A DNA stretch of 64,000 nucleotides from NCBI RefSeq assembly GCF_032017025.1, contig NZ_DALZQO010000007.1:1-64000 (forward strand), in the 5' to 3' direction. The position numbers were made by a program, and so were the translations under genes. Origin of the DNA: Hydrogenoanaerobacterium sp032017025 (GTDB lineage: Bacteria > Bacillota > Clostridia > Oscillospirales > Ruminococcaceae). The notes beneath the pieces were generated by a model. It worked only from the letters and a program-made list of their open reading frames with translations, was not told the origin of the DNA and made no database searches. Shown here piece after piece: positions 52,057-60,791 of this stretch (the first letter of the stretch is position 1; each line of letters opens with the position of its first letter).

Positions 52057-52584
52057 TTAATCTTCTACGGCTTGTAAGTACCGCACACCTTCAATATGAA
52101 TAAAGCGGATTTTTCGGAAATTATAGCTTGAGAGGGGGCGGCAATCGCAATCGTTGGTATGGGCAGCAATATGGATGTTATCCAGCGTTGGGGTGTCATC
52201 GGTAATGGAAACCACTACGGGTGAATGATGAAACTCGTTTCGGTCTATGGCAAGCTGTACCACATCTCCGATCTGAATTTCATTCATCGATACCTCACGT
52301 GCGTAGGGGCCTACACCTTCGTTGGTGGTGAGAAAATTATAGAGGTACTGCACGCCTGTCCATGCGGGTGCACGGTCGCTGATGCTGATATAATACCAGC
52401 CAAACGTTGGTGTGTAGTTCATAATGCCGCTGCCCGCGAAGATGCATTGGGATGCATAATTGGTGCAGTCACCACCGATATCCTGAAAATTATAGTAGTT
52501 CGGGTTGCGAAAATAGGCCCACCGGTGCGCGTAAGCTACTGCCTTATCCCGATCGTATGCAAATTCACGCATTTCGTATCTCAT
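52057..52584 (-). CDS. Amidase_6-domain protein (putative cysteine amidase)
   Basis: 175 aa, nearly all one Amidase_6 (CHAP/NlpC-like papain fold) domain: YDRDKAVAYAHRWAYFRNP, the catalytic Cys in DIGGDCTNYASQC, a His in HHSPVVVSI and a later IHIAAHTNDC. No signal peptide. This domain often appears in clostridial sporulation and wall-associated proteins; the location next to gerQ and cwlJ genes supports a spore role (inference). Confidence 0.85.
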   Translation of the reverse strand: MRYEMREFAYDRDKAVAYAHRWAYFRNPNYYNFQDIGGDCTNYASQCIFAGSGIMNYTPTFGWYYISISDRAPAWTGVQYLYNFLTTNEGVGPYAREVSMNEIQIGDVVQLAIDRNEFHHSPVVVSITDDTPTLDNIHIAAHTNDCDCRPLSSYNFRKIRFIHIEGVRYLQAVED

Positions 52585-52778
52585 AAAATCGTGTTCCTTT
52601 CAAAAGAGTCGCTTACCCATAGAATATGCCGGCAAAACCTGTGGCGTTAATGATTTTTGTGTTGGCGGTAAGCCGACAATCTTTCTCACCGCAATCGCGG
52701 AATAACCAGCGCCATATTACGCCCCTAAAATACTCCGCTTGGCGCGTGGGTCCGTGATCGTACTTCTCGCCAGTAAAA
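52585..52778. other. intergenic region, no gene seen
   Basis: GC-rich spacer between the gerQ-like terminator and the Amidase_6 gene. It should contain the Amidase_6 promoter, possibly a sporulation-sigma type, but I see no convincing boxes. Confidence 0.4.
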
Positions 52779-52780
52779 AA

Positions 52781-52800
52781 GCTTCGGAGCGATCCGAAGC
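52781..52800 (-). terminator. terminator after the gerQ-like gene
   Basis: 8-bp arms GCTTCGGA and TCCGAAGC with a 4-nt loop, followed on the minus strand by six U residues. Confidence 0.85.
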
Positions 52801-52807
52801 CCTTTTA

Positions 52808-53425
52808 TTAGAAATAAAACTTAATAAATTTAATACTGTAAAAATCACACGCAACGATATCGTCGCTTTCATATTCGTTGATTAAAATGTAGTTGGCCCC
52901 TACCCCTACCAATCTACCATTTTTCGTTACCATTGTATTTGAGCCAATTAGAAACTCGACCGAAACCTGTCTGCCAATTTGGGTGAGCAGAAAACCATTG
53001 AGGTATTGCAGGCTCTCGAAATTGACTGCTGTAGGCTGATTGAACAGGTTAATGGCTGTAAGCCCCGGCAAAGCTGTTGGTGATAAGCCATCCACCGACG
53101 GGGACGATATCTGACCGGGCTCGAAAGGGGTGATGTTTGAAGTTGATGGGGGTGGCGCACCAAACGGCACCTGCATGGTGCCTTGCCGTGAACGCGGAAC
53201 CGGATTCATAATCTGCGGCAGGGCAGATTGTGAGAACGGCTGCATCATCATACTTTGCGGAGCCGCTGTTTGTGTGGGGGCAAACTGCGCTGTGCTCATT
53301 GGGAACATGTTCATATCACTTGGCATTGTAGCCGGTGTTGCTGCTGTGGAACAGCCGGGACATGCCGCTTGGCTCGCTGGGGAAAGCCATGGGTTCTGGT
53401 TTACCCTGCTCATGCTATCATTCAT
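52808..53425 (-). CDS. GerQ-like spore coat protein
   Basis: 205 aa. The first ~125 residues are low-complexity and rich in Pro, Met, Gln, Ser and Thr. The last ~75 (LQYLNGFLLTQIGRQVSVEF to YSIKFIKFYF) match the GerQ domain of Bacillus. GerQ holds the cortex hydrolase CwlJ in the coat and is crosslinked by transglutaminase. The gene follows cwlJ, as in Bacillus. AAAGGAGA is 7 nt before the ATG. Confidence 0.82.
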   Translation of the reverse strand: MNDSMSRVNQNPWLSPASQAACPGCSTAATPATMPSDMNMFPMSTAQFAPTQTAAPQSMMMQPFSQSALPQIMNPVPRSRQGTMQVPFGAPPPSTSNITPFEPGQISSPSVDGLSPTALPGLTAINLFNQPTAVNFESLQYLNGFLLTQIGRQVSVEFLIGSNTMVTKNGRLVGVGANYILINEYESDDIVACDFYSIKFIKFYF

Positions 53426-53448
53426 AGGTACTCTCCTTTAGCTGTTAA

Positions 53449-53895
53449 TTATGTTTTTGCGTAATTTTCTGTAGGGATGTAGAAACAGTGCTGATTTACG
53501 CGGTTATGGACTACCCCGACGCCGCCCGGCGGAAAATAAGGGGGACAGGTATCACTATATGGATTGAAGAAAAACAGCGAGTGGTCAACACCCATCATTC
53601 TGCCTCCGCCGAGAGCCCAGTCCGCAATATCATAGTGAATCTGCTCAGGCGACATATTCCAGATATTTTGTGCGTTGTAGCGGCCACCCAATGTATCGGT
53701 CATGCAGTTAAACTGCCCGTACTGCTCCATAATGTTGCGCACATTGCCTCCATCGCTGATGCGGGCAAACTCCCCGTATGGCACCGTTGCGCGGTTCATA
53801 ATAACCGTTGCTACGGCACGCATGCCGTCTTCGCCTTCTCCGCCCGCTTCACATTTTATTAGCCTTGCCATCATCTCCCTATTATCAAAGGGCAT
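53449..53895 (-). CDS. cwlJ: spore cortex-lytic enzyme CwlJ (SleB-type hydrolase)
   Basis: 148 aa, a single Hydrolase_2 domain without signal peptide or binding repeats, as in CwlJ. Motifs: MMARLIKCEAGGEGEDGMRA with the catalytic Glu, VATVIMNRATVPYGEF, and a His/Phe-rich end (HSLFFFNP). It degrades cortex peptidoglycan at germination. The start is ATG 53895, about 7 nt after AGAGGTG. The gerQ-like gene is 23 nt downstream, reproducing the cwlJ-gerQ operon and showing a spore-forming host. Confidence 0.88.
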   Translation of the reverse strand: MPFDNREMMARLIKCEAGGEGEDGMRAVATVIMNRATVPYGEFARISDGGNVRNIMEQYGQFNCMTDTLGGRYNAQNIWNMSPEQIHYDIADWALGGGRMMGVDHSLFFFNPYSDTCPPYFPPGGVGVVHNRVNQHCFYIPTENYAKT

Positions 53896-53984
53896 CGTCA
53901 TCACCTCTTTAGTGGGTCGGTTTAGCATCTCCGTTCTATTATATGGGTACCACACAGGATGTGCTACAAAGCGAAAATTTTTGC

Positions 53985-54048
53985 TTGACTTTTACAATTC
54001 AACTGATTATACTCAATGTAAACCAATTTGTATTTTACGGTTTACATT
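53985..54048 (+). promoter_or_regulatory. bioY promoter with BirA operator
   Basis: TTGACT (53985-53990) and TATACT (54008-54013) are 17 bp apart. Overlapping the start region is the inverted repeat AATGTAAACC (54015-54024) and GGTTTACATT (54039-54048), spaced 14 bp, a textbook BirA (biotin repressor) box. GGAGG of bioY follows directly. Confidence 0.9.
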
Positions 54049-54060
54049 GGAGGACATAGC

Positions 54061-54588
54061 ATGACCAAGACACTTACGACGAAAAAAATGATACTCTGCG
54101 CATTGTTTGCTGCCCTGACAGCGGTGCTGTCGCAGCTTGCCATCCCTTTTGGCCCTGTGCCCATTAACCTTGCCATGCTCTCGGTATTTATTGCAGGTGG
54201 GCTGCTTGGCGCCGGTGTCGCTTTGCTCAGCCAGGCTGTGTATGTGCTGCTTGGGGTGATAGGGTTACCGGTATTTGCCTTGTTAACCGGCGGACCCGGC
54301 ATCGTTTTTGGCCCCACCGGCGGATACATTGTGGGGTATATTGCCGCGGCTTGGCTGGTTGGCTTTATTTCATCAAAAACGAGTAAAAAGTACTGGCAGC
54401 TGGTGCTTGCAATGGCGGCGGGATTAATACTTTGCTATGCGCTTGGCACAGCATGGTTTATGTTTGTAACAAAGAATGGGCTGATACAATCGCTTCTGCT
54501 ATGTGTTGTTCCATTTCTGATTGGGGATGCATTAAAGATTGCTGCAGCGGCATTTCTGGTAACGAGATTGCAGCGTTTTGTACTGTAA
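54061..54588 (+). CDS. bioY: biotin transporter BioY
   Basis: 175-aa S component of the ECF biotin importer, with six hydrophobic segments. Signatures: ALFAALTAVLSQLAIPFGPV, PVPINLAML and GGPGIVFGPTGGYIVGYIAAA. The start is ATG 54061. No EcfA/EcfT genes are adjacent, so it probably uses the shared ECF module. Repression by BirA with biotin follows from the operator upstream. Confidence 0.95.
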   Translation: MTKTLTTKKMILCALFAALTAVLSQLAIPFGPVPINLAMLSVFIAGGLLGAGVALLSQAVYVLLGVIGLPVFALLTGGPGIVFGPTGGYIVGYIAAAWLVGFISSKTSKKYWQLVLAMAAGLILCYALGTAWFMFVTKNGLIQSLLLCVVPFLIGDALKIAAAAFLVTRLQRFVL

Positions 54589-54592
54589 CCCT

Positions 54593-54988
54593 ATGGTGAA
54601 TTTAAAACAGCCAATTGTTTTGCGCCCCCACCATGGGCTTTGCCTGCAGCACTTTGAAGGCAAGGGCTACAGCCGCAATTTTGTAGAAAATATGGGTGCT
54701 GTACTGACACAGCTTACAGAAAACCCTGCTCTTATGGTACAGCTGCGCTGTTCCACCGATGTTCTATGCAGCTGCTGCCCTCACAATCAAAACAGCCGGT
54801 GTGAATCGGGGCAAAAGGTAGCACAGTACGATAGCACCTGCCTTGCCCTTTGCGGTTTGCAGGAGGGCGATATTTTACCTTGGGGCAAGTTCCGGCAGCT
54901 TGTTCAAAAGAATATTCTTCAACGCGGCAGACTTTGCGAGGTGTGCCGAAACTGTGAATGGCTGACCATTTGCAGCAAAAAGAAATAG
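54593..54988 (+). CDS. DUF1284 family protein (probable iron-sulfur protein)
   Basis: 131 aa. It begins LRPHHGLCLQHFEGKGYS, the DUF1284 signature, and has Cys clusters CSCCPHNQNSRC and CEVCRNCEW that could hold an Fe-S cluster. Function unknown. It starts 4 nt after bioY and is probably cotranscribed; the start could also be TTG 54578. Confidence 0.82.
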   Translation: MVNLKQPIVLRPHHGLCLQHFEGKGYSRNFVENMGAVLTQLTENPALMVQLRCSTDVLCSCCPHNQNSRCESGQKVAQYDSTCLALCGLQEGDILPWGKFRQLVQKNILQRGRLCEVCRNCEWLTICSKKK

Positions 54989-55035
54989 AAAAAGGCTTTG
55001 GCAACGGAGGGGATCTCCATCGCCAAAGCCTTTTT
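54989..55035. terminator. terminator between convergent genes
   Basis: 14-bp perfect arms AAAAAGGCTTTGGC and GCCAAAGCCTTTTT, with inner GGAG/CTCC pairing. Confidence 0.88.
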
Positions 55036-55039
55036 CTGC

Positions 55040-55306
55040 TTAGAGGTAAATTTTATACAGTACATACAGCGCCACTTGCAGTATGAATAGCGCAGGTATT
55101 CCGAATTTGAATTTAAAGCGCCGCGTTTTGTGGTGAAACAGCATCATGGATACATAGCAGCCCACCGACCCGCCAATTGCCGCCACAATCATCAGCGTAC
55201 TTTCGGGGATGCGGCGCTGCCGTGCCTTTGCCAAAAATTTGTCATAGCCAAATAGAACAAAACCTACCACGTTACTAATTGCCAGATATTCCAGAAAATA
55301 ATTCAT
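55040..55306 (-). CDS. DUF1294 family membrane protein
   Basis: 88 aa, small integral membrane protein: VVGFVLFGYDKFLAKARQRR and RIPESTLMIVAAIGGSVGCY are the DUF1294 hallmarks; a second hydrophobic helix follows. Function unknown. Probably stands alone, ending at the shared terminator. Confidence 0.88.
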   Translation of the reverse strand: MNYFLEYLAISNVVGFVLFGYDKFLAKARQRRIPESTLMIVAAIGGSVGCYVSMMLFHHKTRRFKFKFGIPALFILQVALYVLYKIYL

Positions 55307-55353
55307 ATATACTAACTTTCTTTATGTAGATTCTTTTTGATGCAGCGTTCTGC

Positions 55354-56214
55354 TTACTTGTGGGTATTGCTTTGCCTGTCTTTAATCGCCTCACGAAGCT
55401 TTTCTATGGTGTTCTCGTAGCGCAGCGATTTCAAATGGGGGAATGCGTCAATCAAACGGCGATGCAGCAGCTTGTCGCTTCGTATCAGCTCTGCCACGCG
55501 TGCCTTGAGCCGTTCAATGTGCTCGGCGGCTGCAGCACGCTTTTGTTCAAGCTCCGCTCGGTACTCCTCCAAATCGGCCACTCCGCGCAGTTTTTCCAGT
55601 TTATTTTCAAGCTTGTTCTCAAGGTTTTTCTGAAGCAGCTGTTTATAGCTCTCGGTGCGCTCGCGCAGCTCCTCCGCCACAACATGCAGCTGCTGCAGCT
55701 TGCCGGAAAGCTGCAATGTAGTACGCGCCGAAATAACGGTATCCACCATAAACAGTACCAAGAGAATACTACCGAGGGCATATTCCGCCGCTGTCGGTAT
55801 CCGCTGAGCCATGCGTACCATCGGCGGATGGATCACGAGTATCACAAAAGTGGAAAGCAAGCCAAACAAAATTGAATTCAGCAGGCAGACCCTGCCTTGA
55901 ATATTGAACTTATAGTGCGAGTAATCCCACCACTTCATGTGAAACAGCCGTTCAAGCACCACGCTGGTGATGTACTCGAGCGCGCTGGTCACCACCATAC
56001 CGAGCAGAAACACAAACACTGCGCTGCCTGCAAACGGGCGGAGTACCCAAATTACCAGCAGTGCGCCAAAACCGTAAACGGGACATACCGGGCCTGTAAG
56101 AAAACCGCGGTTGATAAATTTTTTAGCGGGTATGGAACAATAGATGCACTCACACACCCACCCGAGAAAACTGTAGATTGAAAAATATAGAATTACCTCA
56201 GAAAAACAATACAA
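55354..56214 (-). CDS. CmpB-like putative ABC transporter permease
   Basis: 286 aa. The N-terminal 150 residues hold four to five helices and the family signature FLGWVCECIY...INRGFLTGPVCPVYGFGALL and LERLFHMKWWDYS. The C-terminal ~110 residues are a long cytoplasmic coiled coil (Glu/Leu/Lys-rich). No ATPase gene is nearby, so real transport is doubtful. Start TTG 56214, with GGGGAG 8 nt upstream. Confidence 0.85.
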   Translation of the reverse strand: MYCFSEVILYFSIYSFLGWVCECIYCSIPAKKFINRGFLTGPVCPVYGFGALLVIWVLRPFAGSAVFVFLLGMVVTSALEYITSVVLERLFHMKWWDYSHYKFNIQGRVCLLNSILFGLLSTFVILVIHPPMVRMAQRIPTAAEYALGSILLVLFMVDTVISARTTLQLSGKLQQLHVVAEELRERTESYKQLLQKNLENKLENKLEKLRGVADLEEYRAELEQKRAAAAEHIERLKARVAELIRSDKLLHRRLIDAFPHLKSLRYENTIEKLREAIKDRQSNTHK

Positions 56215-56268
56215 AACTATACTCCCCTATCCTTTTAAAACCGCAAGCATTAGGTAAACCATGCCAAG

Positions 56269-57543
56269 CTATGCTTGCTCTGCCGGTGCGCGCTGCCCGT
56301 CGGTCGCGTTTGCAAGCATCATTTTAATGCGGTTTTGCTGGTTGATTTCACTTGCACCGGGGTCGTAGTCAATGGCGACAATGTTCGCATCAGGGTGCTT
56401 TGCTTTGATTTCATTGATCATGCCCTTGCCTACAATATGGTTGGGTAGGCAGCCGAACGGCTGGGTACACACAATATTTTTAACACCCTGCTCAATCAGT
56501 TCGGCCATCTCAACGGTGAGCAGCCAGCCTTCCCCCATCTTTACGCCGCGGCTGATGTACTGTTCTGCCAGTTTGTTGGTTTTTTCAAAGGACATCGGCG
56601 GGTCGAACACGCCATGCTTTTGAATCATGGCAATCATATCGCGCTGCTTATTGATTAAGTAACGATATGCAATTTTATACGCCTGATAAGGAAGCCGCTT
56701 GCCCCCGTAGAGGTGCCTGTCTTCCATGCCGTTGTAGATGCAGTAAAGGCAGAAATCGATCAGCCCCGGTACAACTGCCTCGGCACCCTCGGACAGCAGA
56801 AAATCTTCAAGGTGGTTGTTACCCATGGGGGAGTATTTGACATAGATTTCCCCCACAATGCCCACGCGTACTTTTTTCTCGCCGGTTTTGGGAATCGAGG
56901 CAAAATCAGCAAGAATATCCGGATACATCGCCTTTATCTTTTTGTAGCTGACGAGTTTGGCATCCCCCCAGCTTTCTAAAATAATATTCTCCCACTTGCG
57001 CACCATCGCCTCGGTATCGCCCTTATTTTGCTCGTAGGGCTTGCACTGGTTGCTGAGCAGCATTAAGAAATCGCCAAGCACCACTGCATACACCAGACGC
57101 ATAACCATTGGCAAGGTGAGCTTAAAACCGGAACTATGATCTAGGCCTGAAAAGTTCAGCGAAATAACCGGAACATTGCCAAAACCACTTTTTTGCAGCG
57201 CCTTTCGCAAAAGAAAAATATAGTTGGAAGCACGGCAGCCGCCGCCCGTCTGTGTAATCATCAGCGCCACCTTGTCGGGGTCGTACTCCCCACTTTTCAG
57301 CGCGTCTATCATCTGCCCTATAACAAGCAATGCGGGGTAGCAGGTATCGTTATGTACATATTTCAGCCCTTCGTTTACTATATTGCGGCTGTCGTTGGTG
57401 AGCAGCTGGGTCTTATAGCCGTACTGCTGCAAGATTTTTTCCATAAACGTGAAGTGGATGGGAAGCATCATCGGCAAGAGAATGGTATGGGTCTTTTTCA
57501 TCTCCTCGGTGAAAACGGGGTATGATGATTTGTTTTTATACAC
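56269..57543 (-). CDS. 2-hydroxyacyl-CoA dehydratase-like subunit (C-terminal part of the activase/dehydratase system)
   Basis: 424 aa. FTEEMKKTHTILLPMMLPIH, GLKYVHNDTCYPALLVIGQM, TQTGGGCRASNYIFLLRKAL and CTQPFGCLPNHIVGKG belong to the C-terminal region of the ~1,400-aa clostridial activase/dehydratase fusion protein. Cysteines there probably bind an Fe-S cluster. The start is GTG 57543, after a strong AGGAGG and overlapping the previous gene by 8 nt, so it seems a genuine separate gene. Substrate unknown. Confidence 0.85.
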   Translation of the reverse strand: MYKNKSSYPVFTEEMKKTHTILLPMMLPIHFTFMEKILQQYGYKTQLLTNDSRNIVNEGLKYVHNDTCYPALLVIGQMIDALKSGEYDPDKVALMITQTGGGCRASNYIFLLRKALQKSGFGNVPVISLNFSGLDHSSGFKLTLPMVMRLVYAVVLGDFLMLLSNQCKPYEQNKGDTEAMVRKWENIILESWGDAKLVSYKKIKAMYPDILADFASIPKTGEKKVRVGIVGEIYVKYSPMGNNHLEDFLLSEGAEAVVPGLIDFCLYCIYNGMEDRHLYGGKRLPYQAYKIAYRYLINKQRDMIAMIQKHGVFDPPMSFEKTNKLAEQYISRGVKMGEGWLLTVEMAELIEQGVKNIVCTQPFGCLPNHIVGKGMINEIKAKHPDANIVAIDYDPGASEINQQNRIKMMLANATDGQRAPAEQA

Positions 57544-60490
57544 CAACGTCTCCTCCTTTCGCTTTGCTGCGGCGTTCATCAATCGCACCGAGCAGGCTGC
57601 GAATGCGGATTTTGACTGCGCCAAGGTTATTGATCTCATCAATTTTAAGCTGCGTGTACAGCTTGCCACCGCGCTCCAGAATGTCGCGTACCTCGTCGGT
57701 GGTAATGGCGTCGATTCCGCAGCCAAACGAAACCAACTGCACCAGCTCGGTATCGCTGTGCAGGGTGCAGTATTTGGCAGCGTTGTATAAGCGTGTATGG
57801 TAGGTCCATTGGTTGAGTACATTCACCCTCTGCGGCAATACCAAATCCGACACGCAATCCTCAGAAAGCACCACAATGCCAAACGAACTGATTAGGCTGT
57901 CGATGCCGTGGTTAATTTCGGGGTCGATGTGATAAGGCCTGCCCGCAAGCACCACCATTTGCAGCTTGTTCCTGCGCGCATATTCTATTGCCTTTGCACC
58001 CTCTATTTTAAGGTCGCTCTGCCATTTATAGTAGTTGTCGTATGCTTTTTCTGCGGCATTTTTGATCTCGCTGCGGGTGATACCGGCGTAGTGTTTACTG
58101 AAATATTGGTACGCCTTTTTCTCAAAATCTTTCCGCCTGTGCAGCCCGAAGTAGGGGTACAAAAATGTTATCTCCTGCAGCTTTGTAATGTTCGCACGCA
58201 TTAGCTCGGGGTAGTACGCCACAACGGGGCAGTTGTAGTGGTTGTCACCTTTGCCCTCATCAAAGTTGTAGGTGAGGCAGGGGTAAAAGATGGTATCTAC
58301 GCCCTTTTCGAGCAGGCTTTCTATGTGCCCGTGCATCAGCTTGGCGGGGTAGCAGGCAGTGTCGGACGGAATGGAGTAGCGCCCTTTGTTGTAAAGCTCT
58401 ATTGAGGAAATATCCGAAAGTATCACCTCAAAGCCGAGATAGGTGAGAAATTCATGCCAAAACGGAATATTCTCAAACATATTCAGCCCCAATGGAATGC
58501 CAATTTTGCCCCGCTTGCCCTCCACCGGCTGCAAGGCCTTAATGCGGTTCAATTTATAGGTATAGAGGTTTGGCAGCTCGGCAGATTTTTTAATGCCGAG
58601 AGGCCGCTCACACTTGTTGCCCGATATGTATTTTTTGCCGTCGGTAAACGTATTGATGGTAAGGTTGCAGCGGTTGGTGCACAGCCCGCATTGCGCGGCT
58701 TTGGAGGTATGTGCAAATACTGCCAATTTATCCGGCTTCATTGTGGTGGATTTATTGAGATTCATATCCCTGCCGTACAATGCAGCACCGTAAGCACCCA
58801 TCAGCCCCGCAATGGTTGGGCGAATCACCTGCCTGCCAAGCTCTTTTTCAAAGCTGCGCAGCACTGCATCGTTGTAAAATGTGCCGCCCTGCACCACTAT
58901 GTTTTCGCCAAGTTCGTCGGCACTATGCGCACGAATTACCTTGTAGATCGCGTTTTTCACAACACTGATGGAGAGTCCGGCGGAGATATCGTCCACACCC
59001 GCACCCTCTTTTTGCGCCTGCTTGACCGATGAGTTCATAAACACCGTACAGCGAGAGCCGAGATCAACCGGATATTGTGAAAAAATACCGTGCTTTGAGA
59101 ATTCTTCTATCTCATAGCCCATGCTGCGCGCAAAGGTTTCGATGAATGAGCCGCAGCCTGAGGAGCATGCCTCGTTGAGCATAATAGAATCGACTGAATC
59201 GTTTTTGACCTGAAAGCACTTGATATCCTGCCCTCCGATGTCGAGGATAAAATCAACCTCGGGGCAGAAGAATTTTGCCGCTTTAAAATGCGCCATGGTC
59301 TCTACGATACCTGCATCGATGTCAAATGCGCTTTTGATGAGTTCCTCACCGTAGCCGGTGACAACACTTGCGCGAATAAACACGCGGTCGGCACAAAGCT
59401 GCCATATCGCCATGAGCTGTTCTTTGATGATATCGACCGGATTGCCACGGTTCGAACTGTAGTAGCTGTATAAAATTTCAGCCTGTTCGGTGATGAGCAC
59501 CACCTTTGTGGTGGTACTGCCGCAGTCAATGCCAAGGTAAGCGTTGCCATGGTAATCTTCAATGGAAACCTGCGGGGTGGTTGCCGCCGCATGGCGATTG
59601 GTAAAGGCAATGTAATCGTCCTCATCCGAGAACAAAGGCTCTAGGTAGCGTGAGCTGCGTATCTCATTGGTGGAATCCTCTACGCGGGTGAGCAGTTCAT
59701 CAAAGGTAAGCTGCTCCGTGCTTTTGCCTGAAAACACCGCTGAACCAATGGCAACCGAGAACTGACCCAGGTCGGGAAAAAGCGCATTTTCTTCGGTGAG
59801 ATGAAGCGTTTCGATAAAACGCTTTTGTAAACCCTTAAAGAAGAACAGCGGGCCGCCGAGAAACGCAATACGCCCCTCAATTTTTCTGCCCTGTGCCAGC
59901 CCCGTAATGGTCTGATCCACCACCGCCTGAAAGATAGACGCTGCAATGTCGGCTTTCGCCGCACCCTGATTGAGCAGCGGCTGAATGTCGGATTTTGCAA
60001 ACACACCGCAGCGCGATGCAATGGGGTAAAGGCGATGCGCCTGCAGGCTGAGCCGATCAAGCTCGTCCGTTGTAACATCCAGCAGTGTGGCCATCTGGTC
60101 AATAAACGCACCCGTACCACCGGCACAGGTGCCGTTCATGCGTTCCTCCAAACCTCCGGTCAAAAAGAGAATTTTTGCATCCTCACCGCCGAGTTCTATG
60201 ACGATATCAATCTGCTCACCGGAGTGGCGCACCGCTTCGCCTGTTGCAAAAACCTCCTGTATAAACTCAAGGTTGGCCGCCTTTGCAACACCAAAGCCTG
60301 CCGAACCGGAGATTGCAACTGTAAAGCTACGTCCGCCAATCATGCTTTTTGCGCTTTTTAAAATTTCGGCAGTTTTCTGGCGCACCTGTGAAAAATGACG
60401 CTCATAGTGCTTAAAAATTATTTTACTATCATCCATCACCACAACCTTAGCGGTTGTGGAGCCAATATCAATTCCTACATGCAGGCTCAT
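57536..60490 (-). CDS. 2-hydroxyacyl-CoA dehydratase activase, tandem ASKHA ATPase with DUF2229
   Basis: 984 aa. Two BadF/BcrA-type ATPase domains: VGIDIGSTTAKVVVMDD (about residues 4-20) with NGTCAGGTGAFIDQMA, and LGIDCGSTTTKVVLITE (about 320-336) with LNEACSSGCGSFIETFA. A C-terminal DUF2229 domain has the Cys motif CGLCTNRCNLTI. Such activases use ATP to drive single-electron transfer into a dehydratase. In many clostridia it is fused to the next gene's product. Operonic with that gene. Confidence 0.9.
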   Translation of the reverse strand: MSLHVGIDIGSTTAKVVVMDDSKIIFKHYERHFSQVRQKTAEILKSAKSMIGGRSFTVAISGSAGFGVAKAANLEFIQEVFATGEAVRHSGEQIDIVIELGGEDAKILFLTGGLEERMNGTCAGGTGAFIDQMATLLDVTTDELDRLSLQAHRLYPIASRCGVFAKSDIQPLLNQGAAKADIAASIFQAVVDQTITGLAQGRKIEGRIAFLGGPLFFFKGLQKRFIETLHLTEENALFPDLGQFSVAIGSAVFSGKSTEQLTFDELLTRVEDSTNEIRSSRYLEPLFSDEDDYIAFTNRHAAATTPQVSIEDYHGNAYLGIDCGSTTTKVVLITEQAEILYSYYSSNRGNPVDIIKEQLMAIWQLCADRVFIRASVVTGYGEELIKSAFDIDAGIVETMAHFKAAKFFCPEVDFILDIGGQDIKCFQVKNDSVDSIMLNEACSSGCGSFIETFARSMGYEIEEFSKHGIFSQYPVDLGSRCTVFMNSSVKQAQKEGAGVDDISAGLSISVVKNAIYKVIRAHSADELGENIVVQGGTFYNDAVLRSFEKELGRQVIRPTIAGLMGAYGAALYGRDMNLNKSTTMKPDKLAVFAHTSKAAQCGLCTNRCNLTINTFTDGKKYISGNKCERPLGIKKSAELPNLYTYKLNRIKALQPVEGKRGKIGIPLGLNMFENIPFWHEFLTYLGFEVILSDISSIELYNKGRYSIPSDTACYPAKLMHGHIESLLEKGVDTIFYPCLTYNFDEGKGDNHYNCPVVAYYPELMRANITKLQEITFLYPYFGLHRRKDFEKKAYQYFSKHYAGITRSEIKNAAEKAYDNYYKWQSDLKIEGAKAIEYARRNKLQMVVLAGRPYHIDPEINHGIDSLISSFGIVVLSEDCVSDLVLPQRVNVLNQWTYHTRLYNAAKYCTLHSDTELVQLVSFGCGIDAITTDEVRDILERGGKLYTQLKIDEINNLGAVKIRIRSLLGAIDERRSKAKGGDVGV

Positions 60491-60791
60491 ATGTACACCT
60501 TCTTTTTTATTCCTTTAGCCAGTTTATTACTTAAAAGTATATGTAAAAGGGGCGTTTTTCAGCCCCTTTTCTCGTTGTGCAATTTGCTTTTTAAAACAAC
60601 AGAATAGCTTATTTTACGTTCCATAGCGGCAAAAATCAATGCTTTCTAGCTTTTTTAACATATTTTTAACAACATGGCTTTGCCAAGTTATAATACTTAT
60701 TATAACACTAGGTGAACAGTTGTTCTATTCATACTCTTGCCAAATAACGCATAGTCTTGTCGAATTTTAGGTGCACATTGCTTACAGTATA
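60491..60791. other. intergenic region with hairpin
   Basis: Contains a terminator-like hairpin (arms AAAAGGGGC 60545-60553 and GCCCCTTTT 60562-60570). It may end transcription from the wbp genes or lie in the activase leader. No gene seen. Confidence 0.6.
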
